Assembly (NCBI GenBank): GCA_963837945.1
Contig: CAWIQD010000006.1
Coordinates: forward strand, 248,001-312,000
From: CAVUBL01 sp963837945
GTDB lineage: Bacteria; Acidobacteriota; Thermoanaerobaculia; Multivoradales; DATKCC01
Length of the DNA stretch: 64,000 bases
Direction: 5' to 3'
Made by a program: the position numbers and the translations under genes. The notes beneath the pieces are model-generated. The model ran no database searches and was not told where the DNA came from. It worked only from the letters and a program-made list of their open reading frames with translations. This document shows, piece by piece, positions 1 to 8,182 of this stretch (positions are counted from its first letter, which is position 1; each line of letters opens with the position of its first letter).

Positions 1-1
1 C

Positions 2-1945
2 CCGCGCTGCGTCTTCCAGCTCCTCAAGACCCACTACAATCGCTACACGCCCGACGTGGTGGCGAAGATCGCCGGCTGCCCCGAGGACAAGTTCGTCGAG
101 ATGGCGAAGATCGTCTGCTCGACCGGCCGTCCGGACCGGGTGGGCACGATCATGTACGCCGTGGGCTGGACCATGCACACGGTGGGCAGCCAGATCATCC
201 GCACCGCGGCGATCTTCCAGCTCCTCCAGGGCAACATCGGCCGGCCGGGCGGCGGCATCAACGCCATGCGCGGCCACGCCAACGTCCAGGGGGCGACCGA
301 CCACGCCATCGTGGCCGGGATCACCCCGGGCTACCTCAAGGTCCCGACGCCGGCCCAGACCTCGCTCGACATCCATCTCGAGCAGTCGACGCCCAAGCCC
401 CTGACCGCGGACACGATGAACTACTGGGGCAACTACCCCAAGTTCTTCGTCTCCCAGCTCAAGACCTGGTACGGCGACAAGGCGACGGCCGCCAACGAGT
501 TCGGCTACCACTTCCTGGGCAAGCAGGAGGGCGACGCCACCTGGCTCTCGATCTGGGACCAGGCGCACCAGGGCAAGATGGAGGGCCTCGTCACCCTGGG
601 GTTCAACCCGCTGCTGGCCGGCCCCGACATCGGGCGCCTCCTGCAGGGCATGGCCAAGCTCAAGTGGATGGTGGTCATCGACCCCTTCATGCTCGACTCG
701 GCCGAGTTCTGGAAGGCTTCGAACCCGGATCAGAAGGAGGAGTCCTCGAAGATCGCCACCGAGGTCCTCTACCTGCCTTCGACCCACTGGATCGAGCGCG
801 ACGGCTCGTTCACCAACAGCGGCCGCTGGGCCCAGTGGAAGGAGAAGGCGATCGACCCGCCGACCACCGTGCGCTCGGACACCTGGATCCTCTCCGAGCT
901 GTTCTGGCGGATCAAGGAGCGCTACCAGCAGGAAGGCGGGGCCTACGACGAGGGCATCCAGGCCATGACCTGGGACTACCTCAACCCGCGGCTCCCCACG
1001 CTCAGCGAGCTCGCCAAGGAGATCAACGGCTACGACCTGACCACCGGCAAGCTCCTCTCCTCGTTCGGCCAGCTCAAGGACGACGGCACCACCACCTCGG
1101 GCAACTGGCTCTACTGCGGCAGCTTCACCGAGGCGGGCAACCAGATGGCCCGCCGGGACACCTCCGACCCGCTGGGGATGGGGATGCACCACAACTGGGC
1201 CTGGAACTGGCCGCTCAACCGCCGGGTGCTCTACAACCGGGCCTCGGCCGACGCCCAGGGCAAGCCCTGGGACCCGACCCGGCCCGGCATCTGGTGGAAC
1301 GGCAAGGAGTGGGTGGGCGACGTGCCCGACTACGGCGTCACCATGGCGCCGGGCTCACCGGGCGCCAAGGGCTCGTTCATCATGACCGAGGAAGGCGTGG
1401 CCCGGCTCTTCACCCGCGCCCTGAAGGACGGGCCCTTCTCCGAGCACTACGAGCCGGCGGAGAGCCCGTCGGTCAACGTGCTCCACGAGAAGGTCGCCAC
1501 CAACCCGGCGGTGCGCTGGTACGACGGCATCAAGGAGACCCTGGCCGGCAACGGCGACGAGTTCCCTTACGCCTGCACCGTCTACCGGGTGGTCGAGCGC
1601 GAGCACTTCGTGACGTCCAACGTGCCCTACCTGGTCGAGGCGATGCCCGAGTTCTTCGTCGAGGTCCCGGCCGAGCTCGCCAAGGCCAAGGGGATCGAGA
1701 ACGGCGGCCGCGTCAAGGTCTGGTCGAAACGCGGCAAGGTCGAAGGCAAGGCGGTGGTCACCAAACGCATCGCCCGGCTGACGGTCAACGGCAAGCCGAC
1801 CTACACCATCGGCATCCCCGTCCACTGGGGCTTCGTGGGCATCACGAAGGGCTCGATGGCCAACTCCCTCACCCCGTTCATCGGAGACGCCAACACCCGC
1901 TGTCCCGAGTTCAAGGCGTTCCTGGTGAACATCGAGAAAGCGTAA
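2..1945 (+). CDS. fdnG: formate dehydrogenase, molybdopterin alpha subunit (C-terminal ~650 residues)
   Basis: The catalytic subunit of a membrane-bound formate dehydrogenase, which oxidises formate to CO2 at a molybdenum/tungsten-bis-MGD centre. The frame is open to the first base of the window, so the N-terminus, the Fe-S cluster and the Cys/SeC active site are missing. What remains matches FdnG/FdoG: the segment GRPGGGINAMRGHANVQG, then HHNWAWNWPLNRR, then a C-terminal dinucleotide-binding domain with GIPVHWGF and the GDANTRCPEFKAFLV tail. The next gene begins 13 bp downstream and encodes the Fe-S partner, so the complex is FdnGHI-like. Whether it uses selenocysteine cannot be decided here. 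Family assignment is secure; the exact cellular role (nitrate-linked or other) is inference. Confidence 0.95.
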   Translation, partial: PRCVFQLLKTHYNRYTPDVVAKIAGCPEDKFVEMAKIVCSTGRPDRVGTIMYAVGWTMHTVGSQIIRTAAIFQLLQGNIGRPGGGINAMRGHANVQGATDHAIVAGITPGYLKVPTPAQTSLDIHLEQSTPKPLTADTMNYWGNYPKFFVSQLKTWYGDKATAANEFGYHFLGKQEGDATWLSIWDQAHQGKMEGLVTLGFNPLLAGPDIGRLLQGMAKLKWMVVIDPFMLDSAEFWKASNPDQKEESSKIATEVLYLPSTHWIERDGSFTNSGRWAQWKEKAIDPPTTVRSDTWILSELFWRIKERYQQEGGAYDEGIQAMTWDYLNPRLPTLSELAKEINGYDLTTGKLLSSFGQLKDDGTTTSGNWLYCGSFTEAGNQMARRDTSDPLGMGMHHNWAWNWPLNRRVLYNRASADAQGKPWDPTRPGIWWNGKEWVGDVPDYGVTMAPGSPGAKGSFIMTEEGVARLFTRALKDGPFSEHYEPAESPSVNVLHEKVATNPAVRWYDGIKETLAGNGDEFPYACTVYRVVEREHFVTSNVPYLVEAMPEFFVEVPAELAKAKGIENGGRVKVWSKRGKVEGKAVVTKRIARLTVNGKPTYTIGIPVHWGFVGITKGSMANSLTPFIGDANTRCPEFKAFLVNIEKA

Positions 1946-1958
1946 AGGAGACTCCGCC

Positions 1959-2834
1959 ATGGCCAGCCTAGCCGTCAAACGGATCTCCGCGTCGACCACG
2001 CCGTCGGCCGCCATCCGCGCCAACGAGCCGGAGTACTCGAAGCTCGTCGACATCTCGCGCTGCATCGGCTGCAAGGGGTGCGAGGTGGCGTGCAAGGAGT
2101 GGAACGAGCTCGGGGTCGAGCCGACCGAGAACTTCGGCAGCTACCAGAGCCACCGGGACCTCTCACCCAACACCTGGCTCCTCATGCGCTTCAACGAGGC
2201 CGAGGTGGACGGCGAGCTCCGGTGGATGATCACCAAGTCCGCCTGCCTCCACTGCGAGGAACCGGGGTGCCTCGAGGCATGCCCCTCGCCCGGGGCGATC
2301 GTCCAGTACATGAACGGCATCGTCGACTTCGACCAGGACCACTGCATCGGCTGTCAGTTCTGCGTCGCCGGCTGCCCGTTCGACATCCCGCGCTTCGACA
2401 AGACGACCCGCAAGGTCTACAAGTGCAACATGTGCGTGGACCGGGTGGAGTCGGGGCTCGAGCCGGCATGCGTCAAGACCTGCCCGACGAACGCCATCTC
2501 GTGGGGCTCGAAGCACGACCTGCTGACCCTGGCCGCCGACAAGGTCGAGGCGTTGAAGGGCCGGGGCTTCGAGCACGCCGCGCTCTACGATCCGCAGGGC
2601 GTGGGCGGCACCCACATGATGTACGTCGTGCCCCATGGCGACCGGCTCGAGGACTACTCCCTGCCCACCGACCCGAAGCCTCGGGCCGGCGGGTTCGCGG
2701 GCCTCGGCTGGGTGCGCAAGGCCGGCGGCTGGCTGTTCGGCCTGGGCGCCCTCGGGACCCTGCTCCACTACCTGACCTACGGTCCGCTCGAGCCGGAGTC
2801 CCCCGAGGACGGCCCGGCCGGGGAGGCGTCATGA
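1959..2834 (+). CDS. fdnH: formate dehydrogenase Fe-S beta subunit
   Basis: Electron-transfer subunit of the formate dehydrogenase, 291 residues. Four ferredoxin-type Cys groups are visible: CIGCKGCEVAC (35-45), CLHCEEPGCLEAC, CIGCQFCVAGC, and CNMC followed by CVKTCP, so four [4Fe-4S] clusters are expected. A hydrophobic segment near residues 250-272 would be the membrane anchor, as in FdnH/FdoH. A clear Shine-Dalgarno (AAAGGAG) precedes the ATG. The stop overlaps the start of the cytochrome b subunit as ATGA, showing translational coupling. It passes electrons from the alpha subunit to the b-type hemes. Confidence 0.95.
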   Translation: MASLAVKRISASTTPSAAIRANEPEYSKLVDISRCIGCKGCEVACKEWNELGVEPTENFGSYQSHRDLSPNTWLLMRFNEAEVDGELRWMITKSACLHCEEPGCLEACPSPGAIVQYMNGIVDFDQDHCIGCQFCVAGCPFDIPRFDKTTRKVYKCNMCVDRVESGLEPACVKTCPTNAISWGSKHDLLTLAADKVEALKGRGFEHAALYDPQGVGGTHMMYVVPHGDRLEDYSLPTDPKPRAGGFAGLGWVRKAGGWLFGLGALGTLLHYLTYGPLEPESPEDGPAGEAS

Positions 2835-3487
2835 AGAGACAGCTCATACCCCGCTTCACCGCGCCGCAGCGGGTGATCCACTGGACGGTGGGGATCTCGT
2901 TCTGCGGCCTGCTGCTCTCCGGCCTCGCCCTCGTCTACCCGTCGGTCTTCTGGCTCAGCATGATCTTCGGCGGGCCGGCGGCGATGCGCATCCTCCACCC
3001 CTGGATCGGAGTGGTCTACACGGTGGCGATCGCCGCCATGTTCGTCGCCTGGGCCCGGGAGATGACCCTCGACGAGAGCGACAAGCGGTGGCTCAGGAAG
3101 GTCCCGGAGTACGCCCGCCACGATCTCGACGAGGTGCCGGACGCCGGCAAGTTCAACGGCGGCCAGAAGCTCTACTTCTGGTTCTCGATCGTCCTCGCCG
3201 TCGTCTTCCTGGTCACCGGGATCCCGATGTGGTTCCCGGCGTCCTTCGGCGCGGGGCTGCTGAGCACGATGCGGCTGCTCCACTTCCTGGCCACGATCGG
3301 CGGCGGTTTGCTGCTGATGATGCACGTCTACCTCTCGACCATCGCCTTCCCGGGCACCGCCCGCGGCATGGTCTACGGCGGCGTCAGGCGGCGGTGGGCG
3401 AGGCTCCACCATCCGGCGTGGCTCCGGGAGCAGACGGGGTCCGGGCCGACGGCGTCGGATCCGGCGCGCCTCAGGGCCCAGGATTGA
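2831..3487 (+). CDS. fdnI: formate dehydrogenase cytochrome b gamma subunit
   Basis: Membrane diheme cytochrome b of the formate dehydrogenase, 218 residues with four hydrophobic helices. Candidate heme ligands are the His in VIHWTVG near the N-terminus, the His in ILHPWIG, and the His residues in LLHFLATIGG and MMHVYLS near the C-terminus. This is the FdnI/FdoI pattern. It would take electrons from the beta subunit and reduce quinone. It overlaps fdnH by four bases (ATGA), and its stop overlaps the TTG start of fdhE. Confidence 0.92.
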   Translation: MKRQLIPRFTAPQRVIHWTVGISFCGLLLSGLALVYPSVFWLSMIFGGPAAMRILHPWIGVVYTVAIAAMFVAWAREMTLDESDKRWLRKVPEYARHDLDEVPDAGKFNGGQKLYFWFSIVLAVVFLVTGIPMWFPASFGAGLLSTMRLLHFLATIGGGLLLMMHVYLSTIAFPGTARGMVYGGVRRRWARLHHPAWLREQTGSGPTASDPARLRAQD

Positions 3488-4395
3488 AGTCTTCCGAGCC
3501 CTACGGGCAACGCGACGCGCGGGCCGCTCACCTCGCCGGTGAGCGGCCCCACGCCGCCCAGATCCTCGAGCTCTACCGCCGGCTCCTGGCACTCCAACGG
3601 CCGTTCTTCCAGCGCGCCGCCTCGTCCGCCTGGCTGGGCCGCGGCTGGCCGAAGGCCCCGGCCGAGGGCGAGGCACCGGAGCGAGCGGACCTGGGTCTCG
3701 AGACCCTGCCCTTCTCCCGTCTGGTGCGGCCGCTGCGCCGCTTCGTCGAGGAGGCGACCGCCGAGGCGCCCCCCACCCTCGCCGCCGCCGGCGCCCTTCT
3801 CGCCGAGGCGTCGGCGGAGACCCTCCAAACGCTCCTCGAGCGCACCGTGGCGCTCGCCGAGATCGAGGAGCTCGCCGACGAGCTCGGGAGCGAGGTGCTG
3901 CCGCTGGTCTTTTACTCCCGGGCGTTCCTGCAGCCGATCGCCGAGGGCCTGGCCGAGCGCGCAAAGCGCGCCTCGCGGGCGGCCGGTAACGGCCGGCCGA
4001 GGACCCCCGCCGACGAGGGCGCCGTCCGGATCCCTGCCACCTGCCCGCGCTGCGGCTGGCCGCCCCAGGTCGCAATGCTCCGGGACGAGCCCGAGGCCAA
4101 GGGCCGGAGGCTCTTGATCTGCGGGTTGTGCTCCGCCGCCTGGTCCTTCCCGCGGGTGCGCTGCCCGAGCTGCGGCGAGAGCGATCCGGAGAAGCTCCTG
4201 TTCCACGAGAGCGAGGAAAACCCGTACCTCCGGATCGAGGAGTGCGGCGCCTGCCGCGCCTACGTCAAGGCGATCGACCTGCGTCAGGAGGGCGGCGCGG
4301 TCCCGCTGGTCGACGACCTCGCCTCGCCCGAGCTCGACGTCTGGGCCGACGAGCGCGGCCTCTGGAAGATCGCGCGCAACTTGATGGGGATGTGA
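3484..4395 (+). CDS. fdhE: FdhE-type formate dehydrogenase accessory protein
   Basis: Cytoplasmic maturation factor for formate dehydrogenase, about 303 residues (the family is near 300). It carries the FdhE rubredoxin-like Cys pairs CPRCGWP, CGLCSAAW, CPSCGESD and CGACRAY, followed by the conserved end VDDLASPELDVWADERGL. No ATG fits. The most likely start is the TTG that overlaps the fdnI stop as TTGA, which gives family length. It is the fourth gene of the fdn operon. Downstream, a gene on the other strand overlaps its 3' end. Confidence 0.9.
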   Translation: MKSSEPYGQRDARAAHLAGERPHAAQILELYRRLLALQRPFFQRAASSAWLGRGWPKAPAEGEAPERADLGLETLPFSRLVRPLRRFVEEATAEAPPTLAAAGALLAEASAETLQTLLERTVALAEIEELADELGSEVLPLVFYSRAFLQPIAEGLAERAKRASRAAGNGRPRTPADEGAVRIPATCPRCGWPPQVAMLRDEPEAKGRRLLICGLCSAAWSFPRVRCPSCGESDPEKLLFHESEENPYLRIEECGACRAYVKAIDLRQEGGAVPLVDDLASPELDVWADERGLWKIARNLMGM

Positions 4396-4973
4396 GCCAC
4401 CAAGGCCTGGAGAAGGACGGGAGGGGGCGTCCCTCGCCCCCCGGAGGGTGGGAGAGGGACCGAGGGTGAGGGGGGAGTTCCGGCAGATCTCTGCGCCGGT
4501 GAAGGCCCGGGCCGGTGCGGTCTCGCCGGACAGTTCCCCGTGGGAGGGGGAAGGCCCGTGTCCGAAGTCGAGGCGGTCGGAGCTCGCCGAACAGCCCGAG
4601 GCGGAGCGTCCGCCCCGAGGCCGAAGCCCCGCTCCCCGATCTCGAGGGCGGAGCCGGCGGCCGGCAACCGGATCGAGTCGGGCGGCCCCACCAGGAGCTG
4701 CGCGAAGTCGTCGACCCCGATCCGCATCACGTGGCTTCCCTCGGGGACGGCCCAGGTGTGACCGGGGTGGAAGAGCACGCCCTCGGGCACCCGGAACCAG
4801 CCGCGCAACCCGGGGGCGCCCTTGCGCGCAGCGGCGCCCACCGCGGCCCGCGCCGGGGTCGAGGCCGGCCGCCGGGCGGAGCCTCCCTTCAGAGCCCACC
4901 AGAAGGGGATCAGGAGCAGCAGGTAGCCGATGACCATCAGGTACTCGATGCCTTTGGTCGGAAGAAAGTCCAT
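4284..4973 (-). CDS. membrane-anchored GcvH-like protein, truncated
   Basis: The N-terminus is one predicted transmembrane helix (about residues 10-28), followed by GWFRVPEGVLFHPGHTWA (58-75) and VDDFAQLLVG. This is the first half of a glycine-cleavage-H-like fold and is closely similar to the paralog at 7223-7993. The similarity stops near residue 120 (base ~4613), before the SPVSG strand that normally follows the lipoyl loop. The rest of the frame reads low-complexity sequence, a hairpin repeat and the antisense of fdhE, so it is probably not native. A good ribosome site (GAGAGGAGG) supports the ATG. It is the last gene of the HybA/HybB operon, 18 bp after HybB. Most likely a 3'-truncated gene; a functional short form cannot be excluded. 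Confidence 0.6.
   Translation of the reverse strand: MDFLPTKGIEYLMVIGYLLLLIPFWWALKGGSARRPASTPARAAVGAAARKGAPGLRGWFRVPEGVLFHPGHTWAVPEGSHVMRIGVDDFAQLLVGPPDSIRLPAAGSALEIGERGFGLGADAPPRAVRRAPTASTSDTGLPPPTGNCPARPHRPGPSPAQRSAGTPPSPSVPLPPSGGRGTPPPVLLQALVAHIPIKLRAIFQRPRSSAQTSSSGEARSSTSGTAPPS
4428..4480. repeat. degenerate copy of the CGTCCC hairpin repeat
   Basis: A GC-rich inverted repeat in which GTCCCTC is answered by GAGGGAC, followed by a GAGGGTGAGGGG tail. It has the same layout as the well-preserved hairpin repeats at 37834-38407, 39325 and 46219, but has diverged. It sits just after fdhE and inside the read-through tail of the truncated GcvH-like gene on the other strand. Confidence 0.5.
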
Positions 4974-4991
4974 GGTTTGCCTCCTCTCCCT

Positions 4992-6275
4992 TCAGCTTCG
5001 CCCAGCGTCTGGTGCAAGCGCCGCCGCGGCGGCGGGCGGCGCCGGGCCCGCGTCCTCCCGGGCCCAGTCGGGCTCGGAGGAGAGGACCGGCAGGCGCCGG
5101 ACGACCCAGCGGAACACCCAGAGCTCGGCGGAGATCACCGCCAGCGTGACCACCACCTCCATCCAGCTGGGCACGTAGTGGACCGGCGCATACCACTTGA
5201 AGGCGATCACCGAGAGGTTGAGCCGGTTGAGGACCACGCCGGCGAGAGCCAGGAGCGCTCCGGCGCGGATCAGCATGAGGTTGCGGGTACGGCTGCCGGC
5301 GACGAGGAGCATCATCGGCAGCGCCACCAGCCCGAGGACCTCGAAGCCGTACCACTCCCCCCAGCCGCCGTGGAAGTACTGCCACTTCTGGCCGTGGAGG
5401 ATGTCGAGGACGACGACGAAGAGGTAGACGAACATCGTGCCGCCGGCGACGCGTGCGAGGCCCACCAGGATGTCGTCGTGGGAGCGGTGGAGACCTTCGC
5501 CGACCCGGTCGGAGAACACCCGCTGCGAGATCGACCCCTCGAAGATCACCATCGCGAGGCCCGCGAAGATGCTGGAGACGAAGAAGAGGACCGGGATGAG
5601 CTCCGAGTACCAGAGCGGGTGGACCTTGGGCTTCGCCATCAGGTAGAGGGCGCCGAGGGCCGACTGGTGGAGCGTCGAGAGGGTCACGCCGAAGATCACC
5701 GTGCCCACGGTGAGCCCCGCGAGCACCTTGTGGATCCGGCGCCAGCCCAGCCACTCGGCCACCGCCGGCGAGAACTCCACCAGCTCGGCCATCATGTAGA
5801 GCATGAAGTGCCAGGCCACCAGGAAGAGGACCGACGTCAGCCCGAAGGAGTTGCCGATGATCGGGTTGACGACGTTCCACGGGCGGCCGAGGTCGAGCAG
5901 CAGCGCCCCGGCGTAGAAGACGTACGCCAGGAAGCCGTTGAGCACCGTCACCCGCACGATGGGGTGGAACTTCTCGAGGCGCAAGATGTAGACCATGAAC
6001 GTGAGCACGTAGGCACCGCCCGCGAAGGCCACGCCGGTCATCACGTCGAAGCCGATCCACAGGCCCCACGGGAACGCCTGGCTCAGGTTGGTGACCGCGC
6101 CGAGCCCGTAGACGAAGCGGTAGGTGAGGATCACGGCGGCCGCGGCCATCAAGACGCCGGTCACGACGTTGAAGGGCGTCAGGATCTTGCCCTTGGGCCG
6201 CATCTCGCGGCGCACGAAGGCGACCAGGCCGCCCGCCGGGCGGGCCGGGATGGTCCGGGCTTCGAGGCTGTTCAT
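4992..6275 (-). CDS. hybB: HybB/NrfD-family quinone-interacting membrane subunit
   Basis: Polytopic integral membrane protein of 427 residues with roughly nine to ten hydrophobic helices. Family features include FPWGLWIGFDVMTGVAFAGGAY, WHFMLYMMAELVEFSP and PVLFFVSSIFAGLAMVIFE, typical of HybB of hydrogenase-2-type complexes. NrfD/PsrC/HybB proteins bind quinone and exchange electrons with a partner Fe-S protein. It overlaps HybA by four bases (ATGA) and has a GGAGG site within the end of hybA. No hydrogenase large or small subunit is nearby, so the electron donor is unknown. The adjacent formate dehydrogenase is a possible partner by inference only. Confidence 0.9.
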   Translation of the reverse strand: MNSLEARTIPARPAGGLVAFVRREMRPKGKILTPFNVVTGVLMAAAAVILTYRFVYGLGAVTNLSQAFPWGLWIGFDVMTGVAFAGGAYVLTFMVYILRLEKFHPIVRVTVLNGFLAYVFYAGALLLDLGRPWNVVNPIIGNSFGLTSVLFLVAWHFMLYMMAELVEFSPAVAEWLGWRRIHKVLAGLTVGTVIFGVTLSTLHQSALGALYLMAKPKVHPLWYSELIPVLFFVSSIFAGLAMVIFEGSISQRVFSDRVGEGLHRSHDDILVGLARVAGGTMFVYLFVVVLDILHGQKWQYFHGGWGEWYGFEVLGLVALPMMLLVAGSRTRNLMLIRAGALLALAGVVLNRLNLSVIAFKWYAPVHYVPSWMEVVVTLAVISAELWVFRWVVRRLPVLSSEPDWAREDAGPAPPAAAAALAPDAGRS

Positions 6276-7174
6276 CTCACACCTCCCCCTGCCGGAACGG
6301 CCGCGCCCGGCACGTCCGGCGCCGGCGCGTCGTCCTCCTCGCGGGCGCCCGCCGTGCGCAGCGCCAGCATCATCGCCGGCCAGGCGATCAGCACCAGCGG
6401 CACGGCGGTCAGGAAGTTACGGGTCAGCTCCGGGAGGGCCTCCTCGCCCAGGTCGGTGCGGAAGCCCAGCTCCTCGAACGGGACCTTGGAGAGATAGAGC
6501 ACACCCGTACCGCCGGCCTCGCGCTCGCCGTAGATCTTGGGCACGTAGTCGTCGGGGTTTTGGGCGATCCGCTCGTGGGCGATCCGCAGCAACTCGTCGT
6601 GGGAGCCGAAGGTCAGCGCCTCGTTGGGGCAGTTCTCGACGCACGCCGGGAGCTTGCCGTCGGCGACCCGTTCGAAGCACATCTGGCACTTGCGGATCCT
6701 GGGTACGGCGCTGTGGTACTCGAACTTCGGGACGTCGAACGGGCAGGAGAGCATGCAGTAGCGGCAGCCCATGCACTTCGAGGCCGTCCAGGCCACCGGG
6801 CCCTCCTCGGTCTTGTGCATCGCCCGGGTCAGGCATCCCGCGGCGCACGCCGGCAGCAGGCAGTGCATGCACTGGCGCTTGACGAAGACCTCGCCCTTGC
6901 TGGTCACGTAGCGGTTGACCGCCGTGAACTGGTTCACGGAGGTGGTGCGCTCCGTCTCGTAGGAGAAGTCGTCGCTCCAGTCGGGCGGCGGCAGACCGTT
7001 GGCGTCGGCGCACGCCTCCTCGCAGGTCCGGCAGCCCACGCACCGGGTGGTGTCGACCAGGATGCCGTGGGTCTTGCCGGGATCGGGGGTCGCGGCCTGG
7101 GCCCGCCGCGGGGCGAGGGCCAGGCCGCCGGCCGCGCCGGCGAGCTTGAAGAGACTCCGTCGATCGAGATCCAT
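6272..7174 (-). CDS. hybA: HybA-like Tat-exported ferredoxin-type Fe-S protein
   Basis: About 300 residues. The N-terminus has a twin-arginine signal (DRRSLFKLAGAAGG). Four Fe-S Cys groups follow: CVGCRTCEEAC, CMHCLLPACAAGC, CMGCRYCMLSC, and CQMC with CVENCP. A C-terminal hydrophobic helix (AVPLVLIAWPAMMLAL) would anchor it at the membrane. The first possible ATG (7180) touches the GGAGGAG ribosome site; the second ATG at 7174 has a six-base spacer and is preferred. HybA proteins carry electrons between a periplasmic enzyme and HybB. Here the redox enzyme is missing from the operon, which is unusual. Confidence 0.92.
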   Translation of the reverse strand: MDLDRRSLFKLAGAAGGLALAPRRAQAATPDPGKTHGILVDTTRCVGCRTCEEACADANGLPPPDWSDDFSYETERTTSVNQFTAVNRYVTSKGEVFVKRQCMHCLLPACAAGCLTRAMHKTEEGPVAWTASKCMGCRYCMLSCPFDVPKFEYHSAVPRIRKCQMCFERVADGKLPACVENCPNEALTFGSHDELLRIAHERIAQNPDDYVPKIYGEREAGGTGVLYLSKVPFEELGFRTDLGEEALPELTRNFLTAVPLVLIAWPAMMLALRTAGAREEDDAPAPDVPGAAVPAGGGVR

Positions 7175-7222
7175 GATCATCTCCTCCCCGTCTCAGCGGG
7201 ATCGCGGCGCGCTCGCGCCGCC

Positions 7223-7993
7223 TCAGGCGCGGACGGCGCCGAAGAGCTCCTCGGCGAGGCGCGTCCAGTGAATGTCGTCGATGTGCTCGTGGAGCGAGCC
7301 GACCACCATCCCGCCGTCGGGCAGGGCCGGCGCCAGCTCGCCGGGGGCGAGCCTCGAGAGCAGCCGGTCGACCTCGCGCCGGAACCAGGCGCGCGCCTCC
7401 GCGCCGCGGTAGAGCTCGGCGCGCTCGGCGGCGATCGCGTCGCTCTGGACGCGGGCCAGCCATCCCTCCCCGAAGGGCGAACGATTGACCAGCTCGGGGC
7501 GGACGACCACCGACTCGTTGGCCGCGAGCACCCGGCCGGAGACCGGCGAGAGGACCGAGAGCGTCCGCCCGTCGCGGCGCAGCAGGGCGAGCACCTCGCC
7601 CTGGGTGAGCTCGCTGCCGGGCGCCGGCAGCTCGACCTCGTCCACCGGGCCGAGGGCGGCCTGGACCAGGTCGTCGGCTCCCAGCGTGGCCTCGTCGCCT
7701 TCGAGCCTCGCCCAGGCGTGGCCGGGGTGGAAGGCGAGACCGTTGGCAAACCGCAGCCCCTTGTAGGAGACCTCGGGCTCGGTGCGCACCGTGAGCCAGG
7801 CCCGGAAGCCGGGGCTCACGGCGTACGCCACCAGGCCCGCGAAGACCACGCCGGCGGCGACGGCCAGGAGCACGAAGCGACCGATCAAGACGAGGACGGC
7901 GAACACCGGCAGGGCGATCAGAATCAAGCCCATCCACCCGCCGAGACGAAGCCAGTCCCGGTACCGCGCCTCTCCTTTCGCTGACTGTTTCAT
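7223..7993 (-). CDS. membrane GcvH-like domain protein lacking the lipoyl lysine
   Basis: 256 residues. There are two hydrophobic segments near the N-terminus (about 17-60), then a glycine-cleavage-H-like domain: GLAFHPGHAWARLEGDEATLGADDLVQAALGPVDEVELP and LSVLSPVSGRVLAANESVV. In true GcvH the lipoylated Lys sits seven residues before the SPVSG serine; here that position is Gly (RRDGRTLSVLSPVSG). The protein should therefore not carry lipoate. A C-terminal segment of about 80 residues follows. The start is fixed by GAGGAGG five bases before the ATG. First gene of the hybA-hybB operon, with a sigma-54 promoter 44 bp upstream. Function unknown; an assembly or redox-relay role for the respiratory complex is inference. 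Confidence 0.85.
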   Translation of the reverse strand: MKQSAKGEARYRDWLRLGGWMGLILIALPVFAVLVLIGRFVLLAVAAGVVFAGLVAYAVSPGFRAWLTVRTEPEVSYKGLRFANGLAFHPGHAWARLEGDEATLGADDLVQAALGPVDEVELPAPGSELTQGEVLALLRRDGRTLSVLSPVSGRVLAANESVVVRPELVNRSPFGEGWLARVQSDAIAAERAELYRGAEARAWFRREVDRLLSRLAPGELAPALPDGGMVVGSLHEHIDDIHWTRLAEELFGAVRA

Positions 7994-8036
7994 GGCAACC
8001 TCCTCGGGCCGTTTCGGTGGCCCGGTCAGGGCGCTC

Positions 8037-8052
8037 TGCAAGGCCGAAGCCA
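8037..8052 (-). promoter_or_regulatory. sigma-54 promoter for the GcvH-like/HybA/HybB operon
   Basis: On the - strand the site reads TGGC-N7-TTGCA, an exact GG-N10-GC arrangement with a strong -12 element. Transcription would start near 8025, leaving a leader of about 33 bases before the ATG at 7993. Two palindromic sites lie about 97 and 119 bp upstream, a typical distance for an NtrC-type activator, and such an activator is encoded nearby at 10946-12370. Confidence 0.7.
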
Positions 8053-8136
8053 CGCCCGGAGGTTCTGTGTAAACGTAATGGTGTCAATCGTTTAGGCTCA
8101 TCTTGCGAGGGCGTCGTAGAAGGGTTCAGCAGCGCG

Positions 8137-8179
8137 GCTGTCGAGGAGCTCAACAGCGGCTGTCGAGATCTTCGACACC
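8137..8179. promoter_or_regulatory. two tandem palindromic enhancer-type sites
   Basis: Site 1 (8137-8157) is GCTGTCGAG, three bases, CTCAACAGC; the arms match at eight of nine positions. Site 2 (8159-8179) is GCTGTCGAG, three bases, TTCGACACC, with the same 9-3-9 layout. Their centres are 22 bp apart, about two helical turns. A related site lies at 9211-9231. Their place upstream of a sigma-54 promoter suggests they bind the neighbouring NtrC-family regulator. Confidence 0.6.
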
Positions 8180-8182
8180 GGC

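Noticed and set aside
4992..7174. Hydrogenase-2 operon, because of HybA and HybB
   Set aside because: No NiFe large or small subunit, nor any maturation gene, is present; only the electron-transfer subunits occur.
8082..8087. TTGACA hexamer upstream of the GcvH-like/HybA/HybB operon as a sigma-70 promoter
   Set aside because: No acceptable -10 at 16-19 bases; the GG-N10-GC site nearer the gene is a better explanation.
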